Numbered from the stretch's first letter, positions 53,839-63,799 are shown. The stretch: DNA of 64,000 nucleotides from an uncultured Prevotella sp. (GCA_902798285.1 CADBVZ010000020.1:24236-88235); one strand, 5' to 3'. Made by a program: numbers and translations. Notes: generated by a model not told the origin, from the letters alone.

Positions 53839-55389
53839 ATGCAGAAACTCATAGAACTCTATAAGCAGTGGAAGGGTGCAGAACCCGCGAATATTCAGCA
53901 GATTCCTGGTGGAGGCAGTAACCGAACCTATTTCCGACTGACTGATCAGGACGGACAGACCGTGGTAGGTGTAATAGGAACTAGTCGTGACGAGGATCAC
54001 GCTTTTATCTACCTGACGGAGCACTTTAACCGTAGGAAACTACCTGTTCCCAAGGTCCTGGCAGCTACCGACGATCAGTTGCGCTATCTTCAGACTGATT
54101 TGGGCAGTGTGTCGCTCTTCGATACCATCCGTGGTGGACGAGAGGCAGGTGGACGTTATACCTTGAAAGAGCAGGAACTTCTGAAACGTACTATCCGCGA
54201 ATTGCCGAATATCCAGATTCGTGGTGCTCGTGGTCTCGACTTCTCCAACTGCTATCCTCAGGCAGAGTTTGATGTAGACAGTGTATTGTTCGACCTGAAC
54301 TACTTTAAATACTGTTTTCTCAAGGCTACCGAACTTGATTTCCATGAACTGAAGTTAGAGGCCGATTTCAGATTGTTGGCAAAGGATCTTACCAACGATA
54401 CCTATGCTATGGGTGATTGTTTCCTCTATCGCGATTTCCAGGCTCGTAATGTGATGCTTGATCGTGATGGTAATCCCTGGTTTATCGACTATCAGGGTGG
54501 ACGTAAGGGACCGTATTACTATGACCTGGCTTCGTTCCTCTGGCAGGCATCAGCCCGCTATCCCCATAAGTTGCGTCGCGAATTGGTATATGAGTACTAC
54601 AACTCGCTAAAGAATTATATGGAAGTGCCGCCTGTTCGCCATTTTGTGAACCGACTGTCGCTCTTCGTTCTTTTCCGCACTTTGCAGGTCTTGGGCGCCT
54701 ATGGTTTCAGAGGGTATTTTGAGCAAAAGAAGCACTTCATCGAGAGCATTCCACCTGCTATCCATAACTTGCGGGAATTGCTGAGCAGTTCAACACCCTT
54801 CCACTATCCCTGTTTGATGGATGTGCTGAAGCGGCTTACGGAATTACCCCAGTTCCAACAAATTGAAACAGTGGCGAGTCGTGCCGATGGCTATAAAACG
54901 ACAGACTTGAACCCCTACAAAGCCCATCCACAAGATGGTCCGGCTACATTCTCCAAATACGATGCCCAGGGCCCCTTGGTAGTGAAGGTTTACAGCTTTT
55001 CCTATCGCAAAGGTATTCCTGAGGACGAGAGTGGTAATGGGGGCGGTTATGTTTTCGATTGTCGAAGCACTCATAACCCTGGACGCTATGAGCCTTATAA
55101 GCAACTCACGGGTCTTGATGAACCAGTCATCCGATTCTTAGAGGATGATGGTGAGATTCTGACATTCCTGGATTCTGTGTATAAACTTGCCGATGCCCAT
55201 GTGCGCCGCTATATCCAGCGTGGTTTTACCTCGCTGATGTTCTCCTTCGGCTGTACAGGCGGACAACACCGCAGTGTGTACTCAGCCCAGCATCTGGCAG
55301 AGCATATTCACGAGAAATTCGGCATCGAGGTCCGCATCATCCACCGCGAACAAAATATCAGTCAGACGTTGGAGAAGATTGAAGATTGA
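53839..55389 (+). CDS. Sugar kinase (AmgK-like) fused to a RapZ C-terminal domain
   Basis: A 516-residue cytosolic fusion. Residues ~1-330 form an APH-type kinase: PGGGSNRTYFRL glycine loop (~23-34), a catalytic YRDFQARNVM (~197-206) and metal-binding FIDYQGGRKGPYYYDLAS. It resembles AmgK, which phosphorylates MurNAc and GlcNAc at the anomeric carbon in peptidoglycan recycling. Residues ~365-512 match the C-terminal half of RapZ (VYSFSYRKGIP, FDCRSTHNPGRY, FSFGCTGGQHRSVY), the part that binds glucosamine-6-phosphate in E. coli. The MurU-like gene follows after one tRNA, so this is a likely recycling unit. Substrate and sensing role are inferred. Confidence 0.75.
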   Translation: MQKLIELYKQWKGAEPANIQQIPGGGSNRTYFRLTDQDGQTVVGVIGTSRDEDHAFIYLTEHFNRRKLPVPKVLAATDDQLRYLQTDLGSVSLFDTIRGGREAGGRYTLKEQELLKRTIRELPNIQIRGARGLDFSNCYPQAEFDVDSVLFDLNYFKYCFLKATELDFHELKLEADFRLLAKDLTNDTYAMGDCFLYRDFQARNVMLDRDGNPWFIDYQGGRKGPYYYDLASFLWQASARYPHKLRRELVYEYYNSLKNYMEVPPVRHFVNRLSLFVLFRTLQVLGAYGFRGYFEQKKHFIESIPPAIHNLRELLSSSTPFHYPCLMDVLKRLTELPQFQQIETVASRADGYKTTDLNPYKAHPQDGPATFSKYDAQGPLVVKVYSFSYRKGIPEDESGNGGGYVFDCRSTHNPGRYEPYKQLTGLDEPVIRFLEDDGEILTFLDSVYKLADAHVRRYIQRGFTSLMFSFGCTGGQHRSVYSAQHLAEHIHEKFGIEVRIIHREQNISQTLEKIED

Positions 55390-55415
55390 AAACTGAAGAA
55401 TTTTTGGGGCTTTTA

Positions 55416-55447
55416 TTTGCAGAGTTGAAAACTTTTCAGTACCTTTG
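55416..55447 (+). promoter_or_regulatory. Promoter of tRNA-Val
   Basis: TTTG at 55416-55419, 20-bp gap, TACCTTTG at 55440-55447: full consensus. Confidence 0.8.
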
Positions 55448-55459
55448 CACCCAAAAATT

Positions 55460-55533
55460 GTCGGCATAGCTCAGCTGGTTAGAGTATCACCTTGACATGG
55501 TGGGGGTCGTTGGTCCGAATCCAACTGTCGACA
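55460..55533 (+). tRNA. tRNA-Val (GAC)
   Basis: A complete 74-nt cloverleaf: acceptor GTCGGCA/TGTCGAC with one G:T pair, anticodon loop TTGACAT (GAC), variable arm GGGTC, T-stem GTTGG/CCAAC. The T-loop reads TCCGAAT, with C at position 55 where U is almost universal. No encoded CCA and no terminator; the murU-like gene begins 13 nt later. Confidence 0.9.
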
Positions 55534-55546
55534 CATTTCTCGTGAA

Positions 55547-56290
55547 ATGATGAAACAGGCGATGATTTTTGCCGCAGGGCTCGGAACAAGGTTGAAACCC
55601 TTGACAGACACGATGCCAAAAGCACTCGTGAGGGTAGGTGGGCAGCCCCTTATTTGGCATGTCATTATGAAATTGAAGGCTGCCGGTTATGAGCGTATTG
55701 TGGTAAATGTACATCATTTTGCACAGCAAATCATTGACTATCTTCAGGCGAACGACAACTTTGGTCTTGATATCCGCATCTCTGATGAGACCAGTGGATT
55801 ATTAGAAACGGGTGGTGGTATCAAGAAGGCTATGCCACTTTTTGATCCCTCAGAGCCTATCCTCATTCATAATGTCGACATCTTGAGTAATTTGGACTTT
55901 AATTCCCTATCAATGGTTGCACCCCCTGATGCTTTGTTGGTGGTAAGTCAGCGTAACACGAAACGTTATCTTCTTTTCGACGACGAGATGATTCTCGATG
56001 GGTGGACCAATATTGAGACAGGCGAAGTGAGAAGTCCCTATCCTGCACTCGATCCTACAGATCTGAAGCGTTTGGCTTTCAGCGGTATCCATATGATATG
56101 GCCTCGTCTGTTCCCACTCTTCCAGGATATGCCTGAGCACTTTGGTATTATTGATTTCTACCTTAAATACTGTCATCAGTGTGCGTTTTTGGGCTACGAG
56201 AAGAAAGATTTGCGCCTGATGGATGTAGGCAAGCTCGACACCTTGGATCAGGCTGAGTCTTTTGCCTCTTCTTTAAATTCAAAAATCTGA
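55547..56290 (+). CDS. MurU-like nucleotidyltransferase
   Basis: A 247-residue sugar-1-phosphate nucleotidyltransferase. It has the nucleotide signature IFAAGLGTRLKPLTDTMPKA (~7-26), IHNVDIL (metal Asp, ~107) and a FSGIHMIWP strand (~181). Close in pattern to MurU (MurNAc-1-P uridylyltransferase) and small GlmU/RfbA-like enzymes. Its pairing with the AmgK-like kinase supports a MurU role: together they would turn recycled MurNAc into UDP-MurNAc. It starts 13 nt after tRNA-Val, so the two are likely cotranscribed. Confidence 0.75.
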   Translation: MMKQAMIFAAGLGTRLKPLTDTMPKALVRVGGQPLIWHVIMKLKAAGYERIVVNVHHFAQQIIDYLQANDNFGLDIRISDETSGLLETGGGIKKAMPLFDPSEPILIHNVDILSNLDFNSLSMVAPPDALLVVSQRNTKRYLLFDDEMILDGWTNIETGEVRSPYPALDPTDLKRLAFSGIHMIWPRLFPLFQDMPEHFGIIDFYLKYCHQCAFLGYEKKDLRLMDVGKLDTLDQAESFASSLNSKI

Positions 56291-56308
56291 ATTCTAAATT
56301 ATATAAGT

Positions 56309-57916
56309 ATGACACAGAAGATTATTATTTTGGATTTCGGTTCGCAGACCACGCAGCTCATTGGCCGTCGTGTACGTGAATTGGACACCTTCTGCGAGAT
56401 TATGCCTTACAACAAGTTCCCTAAGGACGACCCCTCTGTGATTGGTGTCATCCTGAGCGGATCGCCTTATTCAGTGCACGATCCTGAGGCATTTAAAGTC
56501 GATCTGGAGCAGTTTGTTGGTAAGATTCCTGTGCTAGGTATCTGCTATGGTGCCCAGTTTATTTCACATACCCTTGGCGGTAAGGTGGAGAAAGCTGACA
56601 GTCGTGAGTACGGACGTGCCAATCTCCAGACAGTAGACACAACCAATCCCTTGTTTAAAGGTTTTGAACAGCACTCACAGGTATGGATGAGTCATGGTGA
56701 CACCATTACAGCTATTCCAGAAAACTTTAAAGTAATCGGTTCAACTAAGGATGTTATTAACGCAGCATTCTGGAATCAGAAGGATGTATGGGCAGTGCAG
56801 TTCCATCCTGAAGTGTTCCATACTCTTCAGGGTAAGCAGTTACTCCAGAATTTCGTGGTAGACATTTGTGGTTCAAAACAGGAGTGGAGTGCAGCATCAT
56901 TTGTGGATTCTACGGTTGCAGAACTGAAACAACAACTGGGTCAGGATCGCGTGATTTTAGGTCTTTCAGGCGGTGTTGATTCCTCAGTGGCAGCTGTATT
57001 GCTGAATCGTGCTATTGGCAAGAATCTCACTTGTATCTTCGTAGATCACGGTATGCTGCGCAAGGACGAGTTCAAGCAGGTGATGGACGACTACAAGGTG
57101 CTTGGTTTGAACGTGATTGGTGTGGATGCCAGCGAGAAATTCTTCTCCGATTTGGCAGGTGTGACCGATCCTGAACAGAAGCGTAAGATTATAGGTCGCG
57201 ACTTCGTTGAGGTATTTAATGCCGAGGCCAAGAAGATTACCGATGCCAAGTGGCTTGCTCAAGGCACTATTTATCCCGATCGAATCGAGAGTCTGAACAT
57301 TACTGGTAAGGTGATAAAGAGTCATCATAACGTAGGTGGACTGCCAAAGGAAATGCATCTGCAACTTTGTGAGCCACTGAAGTGGTTGTTTAAGGACGAG
57401 GTTCGTCGCGTAGGTCGTCAGTTGGGTATGCCGGAACACTTGATTACTCGTCATCCCTTCCCCGGTCCAGGTCTGGCTGTACGCATTTTGGGCGACATTA
57501 CGCCTGAGAAGGTTCGTATCTTGCAGGATGCCGATGATATATATATAAGAGGTTTGCGCGAGTATAAGGTAAAACTCTCTGGCGAGGAGGCTCGCAAAGT
57601 GCTGGCTGCCGGAATCCCTGCCGATATGAAAGATGGTGAGATCGAAGTCTCTCTGTACGATCAGATATGGCAGGCTGGTGCCATCTTGTTGAGCACTGTA
57701 CGTAGTGTAGGTGTGATGGGCGATGAGCGTACTTACGAGCATCCCGTAGCTCTTCGCGCTGTGACTTCTACTGATGCTATGACAGCCGACTGGGCTCATT
57801 TGCCTTACGACTTCATGGCAAAAGTGTCTAATGAGATTATAAATAAGGTACGCGGAGTTAATCGCGTATGCTATGACATTTCATCGAAGCCACCTGCAAC
57901 GATTGAGTGGGAGTAA
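56309..57916 (+). CDS. guaA: GMP synthase (glutamine-hydrolysing)
   Basis: A 535-residue GMP synthetase that converts XMP to GMP. Class I amidotransferase domain (~1-195): Cys in LGICYGAQF (~77-80), His/Glu in QFHPEV. Then the ATP-pyrophosphatase P-loop [14 protein letters not shown] (~214-227) and the dimerisation domain, ending [13 protein letters not shown]. It is ~20 residues longer than the E. coli enzyme because of a lysine/glutamate-rich insertion near residue 425-445. It lies 18 bp after the MurU-like gene. Confidence 0.95.
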   Translation: MTQKIIILDFGSQTTQLIGRRVRELDTFCEIMPYNKFPKDDPSVIGVILSGSPYSVHDPEAFKVDLEQFVGKIPVLGICYGAQFISHTLGGKVEKADSREYGRANLQTVDTTNPLFKGFEQHSQVWMSHGDTITAIPENFKVIGSTKDVINAAFWNQKDVWAVQFHPEVFHTLQGKQLLQNFVVDICGSKQEWSAASFVDSTVAELKQQLGQDRVILGLSGGVDSSVAAVLLNRAIGKNLTCIFVDHGMLRKDEFKQVMDDYKVLGLNVIGVDASEKFFSDLAGVTDPEQKRKIIGRDFVEVFNAEAKKITDAKWLAQGTIYPDRIESLNITGKVIKSHHNVGGLPKEMHLQLCEPLKWLFKDEVRRVGRQLGMPEHLITRHPFPGPGLAVRILGDITPEKVRILQDADDIYIRGLREYKVKLSGEEARKVLAAGIPADMKDGEIEVSLYDQIWQAGAILLSTVRSVGVMGDERTYEHPVALRAVTSTDAMTADWAHLPYDFMAKVSNEIINKVRGVNRVCYDISSKPPATIEWE

Positions 57917-57936
57917 ATGGTGGTACCCTCATAAAG

Positions 57937-57972
57937 ATAATCAGCCGAAAGTTCATTCTTTCGGCTGATTAT
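57937..57972. terminator. Terminator after guaA
   Basis: Perfect 15-bp stem ATAATCAGCCGAAAG / CTTTCGGCTGATTAT with a TTCATT loop. Confidence 0.9.
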
Positions 57973-58045
57973 TTGTTTAATTAAGGTTAAATTTTTCTTT
58001 TCGTCGAGTAAAAAAGCCATTTCGTCCATAATTATGGGGAAGTCA

Positions 58046-58077
58046 TTTGGCTATACCATTATTTAATTGTAAATTTG
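58046..58077 (+). promoter_or_regulatory. Promoter of susC-susD
   Basis: TTTG at 58046-58049, 20-bp gap, TAAATTTG at 58070-58077: full consensus. The ~100-nt leader holds one hairpin, TCAACCC/GGGTTGA (58105-58111, 58119-58125). Confidence 0.75.
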
Positions 58078-58182
58078 TTGCCGATAAAAAGGAAGCTAAA
58101 TTAATCAACCCTAAACGAGGGTTGAATTTACTAACCGAACATAAACCAATAAGGTTATATTACTATCTAATTAATTAATTTT

Positions 58183-61100
58183 ATGTACAACTATTCTAAA
58201 TTCCTTTCCATTGTCTGTGCGGGAATGTTGGTTTTGGGTTCAACTATGCCCGTGGCTTCTGCCAGAGCAAGTGAAGCTGTTACCCAGGCTAAGGCTACCG
58301 TACAGGTGAAAGGCGTTGTCCTCGACACTAATAGTGAACCTATTATCGGGGCAAGCGTCATTGAAGTAGGCACTCAGAACAATGGTACACTGACAGGAGC
58401 CGACGGTTCCTTCACTATTTCCGTTGCCAAAGGTGCAAGTCTGAAAATCTCTTATGTAGGCTACAAGACCGTTACTGTGAAACCGTCAGCTGGCAAAACT
58501 GTTAACGTGACCTTGGAAGAAGACTCCGAAGTTCTTAACGATGTCGTTGTAGTGGGTTATGGTACTCAGCGAAAGAAACTGGTTACCGGTGCTACTGTGC
58601 ATGTGACTTCAGAGAAGATTGCAGAACTGAATGCAGTCGATGCCTTTGGTGCTCTGCAGAGTCAGGCTGCTGGTATGAACATCGTGATGAATTCAGGTCA
58701 GCCAGGTGAGAGTTACAAGGTGGTAATTCGTGGTATGGGTACGGCTGGTTCCAACACCCCGCTGTATGTCATCGACGGCGTGCCTGGTGGCTCTCTGACC
58801 GATATCTCTCCAAATGATATTGAGAGTATTGATGTACTGAAGGATGCCGCTTCGAGCGCCATCTATGGTGCCCGTGCTTCTAACGGTGTTATCCTGGTAA
58901 CTACCAAGAAGGGTAAGGCAGGCCGTGTACAGGTAACGTTTGATGGTTATATGGGTTGGCAAAATCCTAATACCAATGGTGTTACCCCTCTGAACGCTAA
59001 ACAATACATGGAGATCAACGATAAGGCTTATGAGATTCAGGGTGTAGCTACTTATGACTGGCAGAAACTGATTCCGAAGCAGTATGCTCAGATTATGAAT
59101 GGCACTTGGAATGGTACCAACTGGCTCGAGGAGACAACCATCCACGATGCGCCTATGCACAATGCCTCTATCAACATTACAGGTGGTAGCGATGTGTCGC
59201 GCTTCTCGCTTGGTTTCAGTAAGTATCATCAGACAGGTACCATCGGTTATCCTGCCGATCCTAAGTTCGATCGTTATACCGTTCGTCTTAACTCAGATTA
59301 TACCCTCATCAAGAAGAAGGGTCGTGACATCCTGAAGGTGGGTGAGAACGTTACTTTCTCTTCTACTAATAAAAAAGGTGTATCCATTGGTGGTATATAT
59401 GGTAACAGCATCCGTAACCTGTTGGCCATGACTCCACTGCTGCCTGCCTATAACGAGCAGGGTGGTTTCTATGAGTATAAGGATATTGTAGCCGACGAGT
59501 GGGACTTCAGTGCTGAGGTGGCCAACCCGCTGGCACAGATGAAGTACGACGAGGGTTATAGCTACACCAAGGGCTGGCGTCTGCAGTCAAACTTCTTCCT
59601 TGAGTTCATGCCTATCAAGGAACTGACCTATCGTGCAAGTGCAGGTTGGCAGTATCGTCATCGTGAGGGCCGCAGCTATAAGCCCGTTTATGAGCTGAGC
59701 ACAAAGAAGTCGAATCCTAACGACGACGTATCGCAAAACCAGTCGTACAACATCCGTTGGTCTCTCGAGAATACCCTGAACTTTGTGAAGTCGTTCGGTC
59801 TTCATAATGTTGATGCTCTTCTGGGTCAGAGTATCGAGAAGTGGGGCTATGGCAACAGCGTCAGTGTTACCAACTCCAACTCGCTCTTCCCAGGTTCATT
59901 CGAACATGCCTATATCACGAATGCCAACGTAGTTGATCCAGCTTATACATCCATCGGAGGTAGCCCTGAGGACCAGGGTGCCCTTTCTTCGTTCTTTGGC
60001 CGTATCAATTACAACTATAACGAGACTTATCTGCTTTCGCTCGTTCTTCGTGCCGATGGTTCTTCTAACTTTGCACGTGGCAAGCGCTGGGGTTATTTCC
60101 CCTCAGTCAGTGCAGGTTGGGTCATCACCAACGAGAAATTCATGGAGAAGACTCAGAATTGGCTCGACTTCTTCAAGATTCGTGCTAGCTGGGGCCAGAA
60201 TGGTAACTGTAATATCTCTAACTTCCAGTATGTAGGTACCATTGCCTTCGACGATCCTTACTATTTCGAGAGCAAGGACAATCCTGGCATTGGCGCTTAT
60301 CCAAACATTCTGCCTAACAAGGATGTGAAGTGGGAGACCTCTGAACAGCTCGACCTCGGTTTCGATGCCCGTTTCCTCAGAAATCGTCTGGGCGTAGCCT
60401 TCGATTGGTATAACAAGAAGACCAAGGACTGGCTGGTTCGTGCCCCGATGCTGCTTTCATATGGTACTGGTGCACCTTATGTAAACGGTGGTGATATCCA
60501 GAACAAGGGTTATGAGGTACAGCTCTCATGGAACGATAAGATTGGTAAGGACTTTATCTACAGCGTCAGCTTCAACTTCTCACACAATAAGAATGAAGTT
60601 ACCCGTCTGGCTAACTCCGAAGGTATCATCCATGGTGGCTCTAACGCCATCGCCCAGAATACTGCGGAGCTCTATCGCCTGGAGGTAGGTTATCCTATCG
60701 GTTACTTCTGGGGCTATGCCATGGAAGGTATCATCCAGAACGAGGCCGATCTGCAGGACTACATCAACCGCAACTGCGGTGGCGACAAGAAGAACTCTCT
60801 GCAGGGTGAGTCACTACAGCCTGGTGATGTGAAGTTCAAGGATGTGAATGGTAATGGTAAGATTGATACTGGTGATGCCGATAAGACTATGATCGGTGAT
60901 CCTAACCCCGACTATACCGTAGGCCTGAACATCAATATCAGCTATAAGGGATTTGACTTAGGTCTGAACGGCTATGGATCATTCGGACAGCAGGTGGCAA
61001 AGAGCTATCGCCAGTTCTCTGATCATCCTGATGATAACTACTGTACCGATGTATATACCAAGTATTGGACAGGCGAGGGCAGTACCAACCAGTATCCGCG

Positions 61101-61401
61101 CTTCTCTGATGGTAAGAACGTCAATATGTCTGAAATCTCACGCGTATGGATTGAGGATGCCGACTTCTTCAAAATCTCTCGCATCTCGTTTGGTTACGAT
61201 TTCAAGAAGCTCTATAAGAAACTTCCATTAGAGAAGTGTCGCCTCTATGTTTCACTCAGCAATTACTTCTGCTTCACAAGCTACTCAGGTATGGATCCTG
61301 AGGTAGGCTTTGGCAATGGCGCTAGCTGGGCTTCTGGTATCGACTGTGGCTACTATCCCTCTTCCCGTGCATGGCAGGTGGGCTTAAACATCAACTTCTA
61401 A
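58183..61401 (+). CDS. SusC/RagA family TonB-dependent outer-membrane receptor
   Basis: A 1072-residue outer-membrane importer of oligosaccharides or peptides. After a signal peptide (~1-27) come a CarboxypepD_reg-like domain (~40-120, GVVLDTNSEPIIGASVIEVG), the TonB box/NDVVVVGYGTQRK stretch (~121-133), the plug (~135-250, LYVIDGVPGG and IYGARASNGVILVTTKKG) and a 22-strand barrel ending in a Phe (VGLNINF). The substrate is not deducible; no glycosidase, sensor or anti-sigma gene adjoins it in the window. Its SusD partner follows. Confidence 0.93.
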   Translation: MYNYSKFLSIVCAGMLVLGSTMPVASARASEAVTQAKATVQVKGVVLDTNSEPIIGASVIEVGTQNNGTLTGADGSFTISVAKGASLKISYVGYKTVTVKPSAGKTVNVTLEEDSEVLNDVVVVGYGTQRKKLVTGATVHVTSEKIAELNAVDAFGALQSQAAGMNIVMNSGQPGESYKVVIRGMGTAGSNTPLYVIDGVPGGSLTDISPNDIESIDVLKDAASSAIYGARASNGVILVTTKKGKAGRVQVTFDGYMGWQNPNTNGVTPLNAKQYMEINDKAYEIQGVATYDWQKLIPKQYAQIMNGTWNGTNWLEETTIHDAPMHNASINITGGSDVSRFSLGFSKYHQTGTIGYPADPKFDRYTVRLNSDYTLIKKKGRDILKVGENVTFSSTNKKGVSIGGIYGNSIRNLLAMTPLLPAYNEQGGFYEYKDIVADEWDFSAEVANPLAQMKYDEGYSYTKGWRLQSNFFLEFMPIKELTYRASAGWQYRHREGRSYKPVYELSTKKSNPNDDVSQNQSYNIRWSLENTLNFVKSFGLHNVDALLGQSIEKWGYGNSVSVTNSNSLFPGSFEHAYITNANVVDPAYTSIGGSPEDQGALSSFFGRINYNYNETYLLSLVLRADGSSNFARGKRWGYFPSVSAGWVITNEKFMEKTQNWLDFFKIRASWGQNGNCNISNFQYVGTIAFDDPYYFESKDNPGIGAYPNILPNKDVKWETSEQLDLGFDARFLRNRLGVAFDWYNKKTKDWLVRAPMLLSYGTGAPYVNGGDIQNKGYEVQLSWNDKIGKDFIYSVSFNFSHNKNEVTRLANSEGIIHGGSNAIAQNTAELYRLEVGYPIGYFWGYAMEGIIQNEADLQDYINRNCGGDKKNSLQGESLQPGDVKFKDVNGNGKIDTGDADKTMIGDPNPDYTVGLNINISYKGFDLGLNGYGSFGQQVAKSYRQFSDHPDDNYCTDVYTKYWTGEGSTNQYPRFSDGKNVNMSEISRVWIEDADFFKISRISFGYDFKKLYKKLPLEKCRLYVSLSNYFCFTSYSGMDPEVGFGNGASWASGIDCGYYPSSRAWQVGLNINF

Positions 61402-61414
61402 TCCCTGAATGGTT

Positions 61415-63157
61415 ATGAAAACTAAAATAAAATATCTTGTTGCATCTGCATTGTGTGTGATGCTTTTTGCTGCCTGTGACGATTTTCTCGACACTGAGAA
61501 CCTCACGATGAAGGATACTTCAAACTTCCCCGTTAATGAGACCGATGCCGTGCAGATGGTGAATGGTATCTATTCTGCCATGAACCGCAATCTGGCAGAT
61601 CCAGAGGAAGATCCCTTCTTTATTTTCGATATTGCATCCGACGACCGCCTCGGCGGTGGCTCTCAGAGTAATATTGGTGCTCAGGGTGTCGATCGCCTCA
61701 TGAACGCCTATGTTGACTGGATGAAACCTCTTTGGCAGCAGCGTTATGCTGGTATCAACCGCGCCAACAACGCCCTTGAGACCATCGATAATGTTACTGA
61801 GTGGAGTTCATCTGAAAAGAAGAATCAGCTGCTTTGCGAAATCTATTTCCTCCGTGCTTGGTATTACTTCAACCTGGCTCAGGTGTTCAATGGTGTGCCT
61901 CTGGTGCTCTCTACCGATCCGCAGAACTTGCCACGTGCTTCTGCCGATGAAGTGTATGCACAGATAGCTTCTGACCTCAAGGCTTCTATCGAGGCTGGTC
62001 CTTCTATGAAGTATCCCACCTTTGGTGAGGGGCGTGTCAGTAAGTGGACCGCCGAGGGTATGATGGCCCGTGTATGGTTGTTCTATACCGGTTTTTATGG
62101 TAAGAGCGAATTGCCTTTGGCCGAGGGTGGCAGCATCTCTAAGTCTCAGGTGGCTTCCTGGCTCGAGGATTGTATCCAGAATAGTGGCTATGGTCTCGTT
62201 TCCGATCAGCGTAACCTCTGGCCTTATACCAATCCTTATACTGGTAAGGACTATAAGTACGACATTGAAAATGGTTTGAACTGGGAAACCGATGAAAACA
62301 AGGAAAATATGTTTGCCGTGAAGATGTCGAACAAGCCGGGTTGGAGCGCCGATGCTCAGCTGCGCCACAATCGTATCGTTGAGTTCTACGGTCTGCGTAA
62401 GACTACCGCTGACGCCTTCCCGTTCTCTGTACAGGGTTACTCCAATGGTCCTGTGTGCGAGAAACTGTGGACCGACTGGGCTGCCGATCCTGACTATCAG
62501 GGCGACTATCGCCGTGTAGGTTCTATCTGCGATCGTGCTGTTGAGATTCCTAACTATAAGGGCGATCCTGCCAAGGAGGTTGAGAATACCAATCTGCTGG
62601 CAAAGAAGTATATTGGTTGTGAGGCTTACGATCCTGAGACGGGTCAGCGCATGTTGAGCTATGGTTACTTCTATGGTTCAGAGAACAACCGTCAGACGGG
62701 TTTGACCCAGTCTCTGGTATGGTTGCGCTTTGCCGATGTGCTGCTGATGCACTCTGAACTCACCGATGGCAAGACTATCTATAACGGCAAGAGTGGACTG
62801 AATGCCGTTCGTGCACGTGCCGGTCTGAATGATATTGCTTATAGCTTGGACAATCTGAAGAAGGAACGCCGCTATGAGCTCTGCTTCGAGGCGCTGCGCT
62901 GGAACGACTTGCGCCGTTGGGGCGATGTAGAGCAGAAGGTGAAGAATCAAGTGGGCAATAAGATTACCAACCAGGGTATTCCTGGTGAGTATGCCTTTAC
63001 TAACGATTTCATGAAGCGTTATAGCGAAACGGGTGGTGGATTCTTTAAGATTCCAGAGGATCAGGTAACCCTCTCTGAAGGTGTGCTTGAGCAGAACCCA
63101 GGCTGGGGCGATGGCACCAACTGGGCCAAGGGCGATCTACCGTATAAGTTTAAGTAA
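61415..63157 (+). CDS. SusD/RagB family surface lipoprotein
   Basis: A 580-residue outer-membrane lipoprotein (lipobox LFAACDDFLD). It would sit as a lid on the SusC-type porin and bind the substrate. The TPR-rich SusD fold is seen in NFPVNETDAVQMVNGIYSAMNR, YFLRAWYYFNLAQVFNGVPLV (~147-167) and the C-terminal RRYELCFEALRWNDLRRWGD (~490-509). I prefer ATG 61415 (MKTKIKYL), 13 bp after susC; an ATG at 61409 is also in frame. Confidence 0.93.
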   Translation: MKTKIKYLVASALCVMLFAACDDFLDTENLTMKDTSNFPVNETDAVQMVNGIYSAMNRNLADPEEDPFFIFDIASDDRLGGGSQSNIGAQGVDRLMNAYVDWMKPLWQQRYAGINRANNALETIDNVTEWSSSEKKNQLLCEIYFLRAWYYFNLAQVFNGVPLVLSTDPQNLPRASADEVYAQIASDLKASIEAGPSMKYPTFGEGRVSKWTAEGMMARVWLFYTGFYGKSELPLAEGGSISKSQVASWLEDCIQNSGYGLVSDQRNLWPYTNPYTGKDYKYDIENGLNWETDENKENMFAVKMSNKPGWSADAQLRHNRIVEFYGLRKTTADAFPFSVQGYSNGPVCEKLWTDWAADPDYQGDYRRVGSICDRAVEIPNYKGDPAKEVENTNLLAKKYIGCEAYDPETGQRMLSYGYFYGSENNRQTGLTQSLVWLRFADVLLMHSELTDGKTIYNGKSGLNAVRARAGLNDIAYSLDNLKKERRYELCFEALRWNDLRRWGDVEQKVKNQVGNKITNQGIPGEYAFTNDFMKRYSETGGGFFKIPEDQVTLSEGVLEQNPGWGDGTNWAKGDLPYKFK

Positions 63158-63190
63158 ATAAAAACCCCGCCAACCGGCGGGGTTTTTATT
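63157..63190. terminator. Convergent terminator susD / mscL
   Basis: Perfect 15-bp stem AATAAAAACCCCGCC / GGCGGGGTTTTTATT, AACC loop. Confidence 0.9.
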
Positions 63191-63609
63191 TATTTGTTTT
63201 TAAGAAGATCTCTGATCTCAGCGAGCAATTCTTCCTGAGTAGGTCCTGCAGGAGCCTCGGGAGCGGGCTCTTCCTTCTTCTTCAGTTTGTTCATACCCTT
63301 AATCATCAGGAAAATACAGAATGCGATGATGATAAAGTCGATGATGTTCTGGATAAATTGTCCATAGGCGAACACAGCATCGCCAGCCTCCTTGGCCTCA
63401 GCCAGCGTCTTGGCTGTTCCGCCACTCAAGTTAATGAACAGGTCAACGAAACTGATACCGCCTGTAGCTACGCCGATGAGTGGCATCAGCACATCGCCTA
63501 CCAACGAGGTTACGATCTTACCAAACGCACCGCCGATGATGACACCGACTGCCATGTCCATCACATTGCCCTTAACGGCAAACTCTTTGAATTCTTTAAT
63601 AAATCCCAT
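63190..63609 (-). CDS. mscL: Large-conductance mechanosensitive channel
   Basis: A 139-residue MscL that opens under membrane tension to save cells from osmotic downshock. It begins [20 protein letters not shown], with TM1 (~16-42, [20 protein letters not shown]), a periplasmic loop, and TM2 (~78-102) followed by a charged helix bundle ([11 protein letters not shown]). Length is normal. Confidence 0.95.
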   Translation of the reverse strand: MGFIKEFKEFAVKGNVMDMAVGVIIGGAFGKIVTSLVGDVLMPLIGVATGGISFVDLFINLSGGTAKTLAEAKEAGDAVFAYGQFIQNIIDFIIIAFCIFLMIKGMNKLKKKEEPAPEAPAGPTQEELLAEIRDLLKNK

Positions 63610-63799
63610 AATCCTAACTTTTTAATTGGTTATTGTTTGACGTATATAGTTTAAAATGTAATCTCTTACCTCTCACTTCTCACCTCTCACCACAAATTTG
63701 TCATCTACATTTTGCAATCTCCGACTTATCATCTTCGATTTTGTGACTTTTTGCCATCTTCTTTTCACTTTTCACTTTCTTTTAGAAAGTTTCTGTGTG

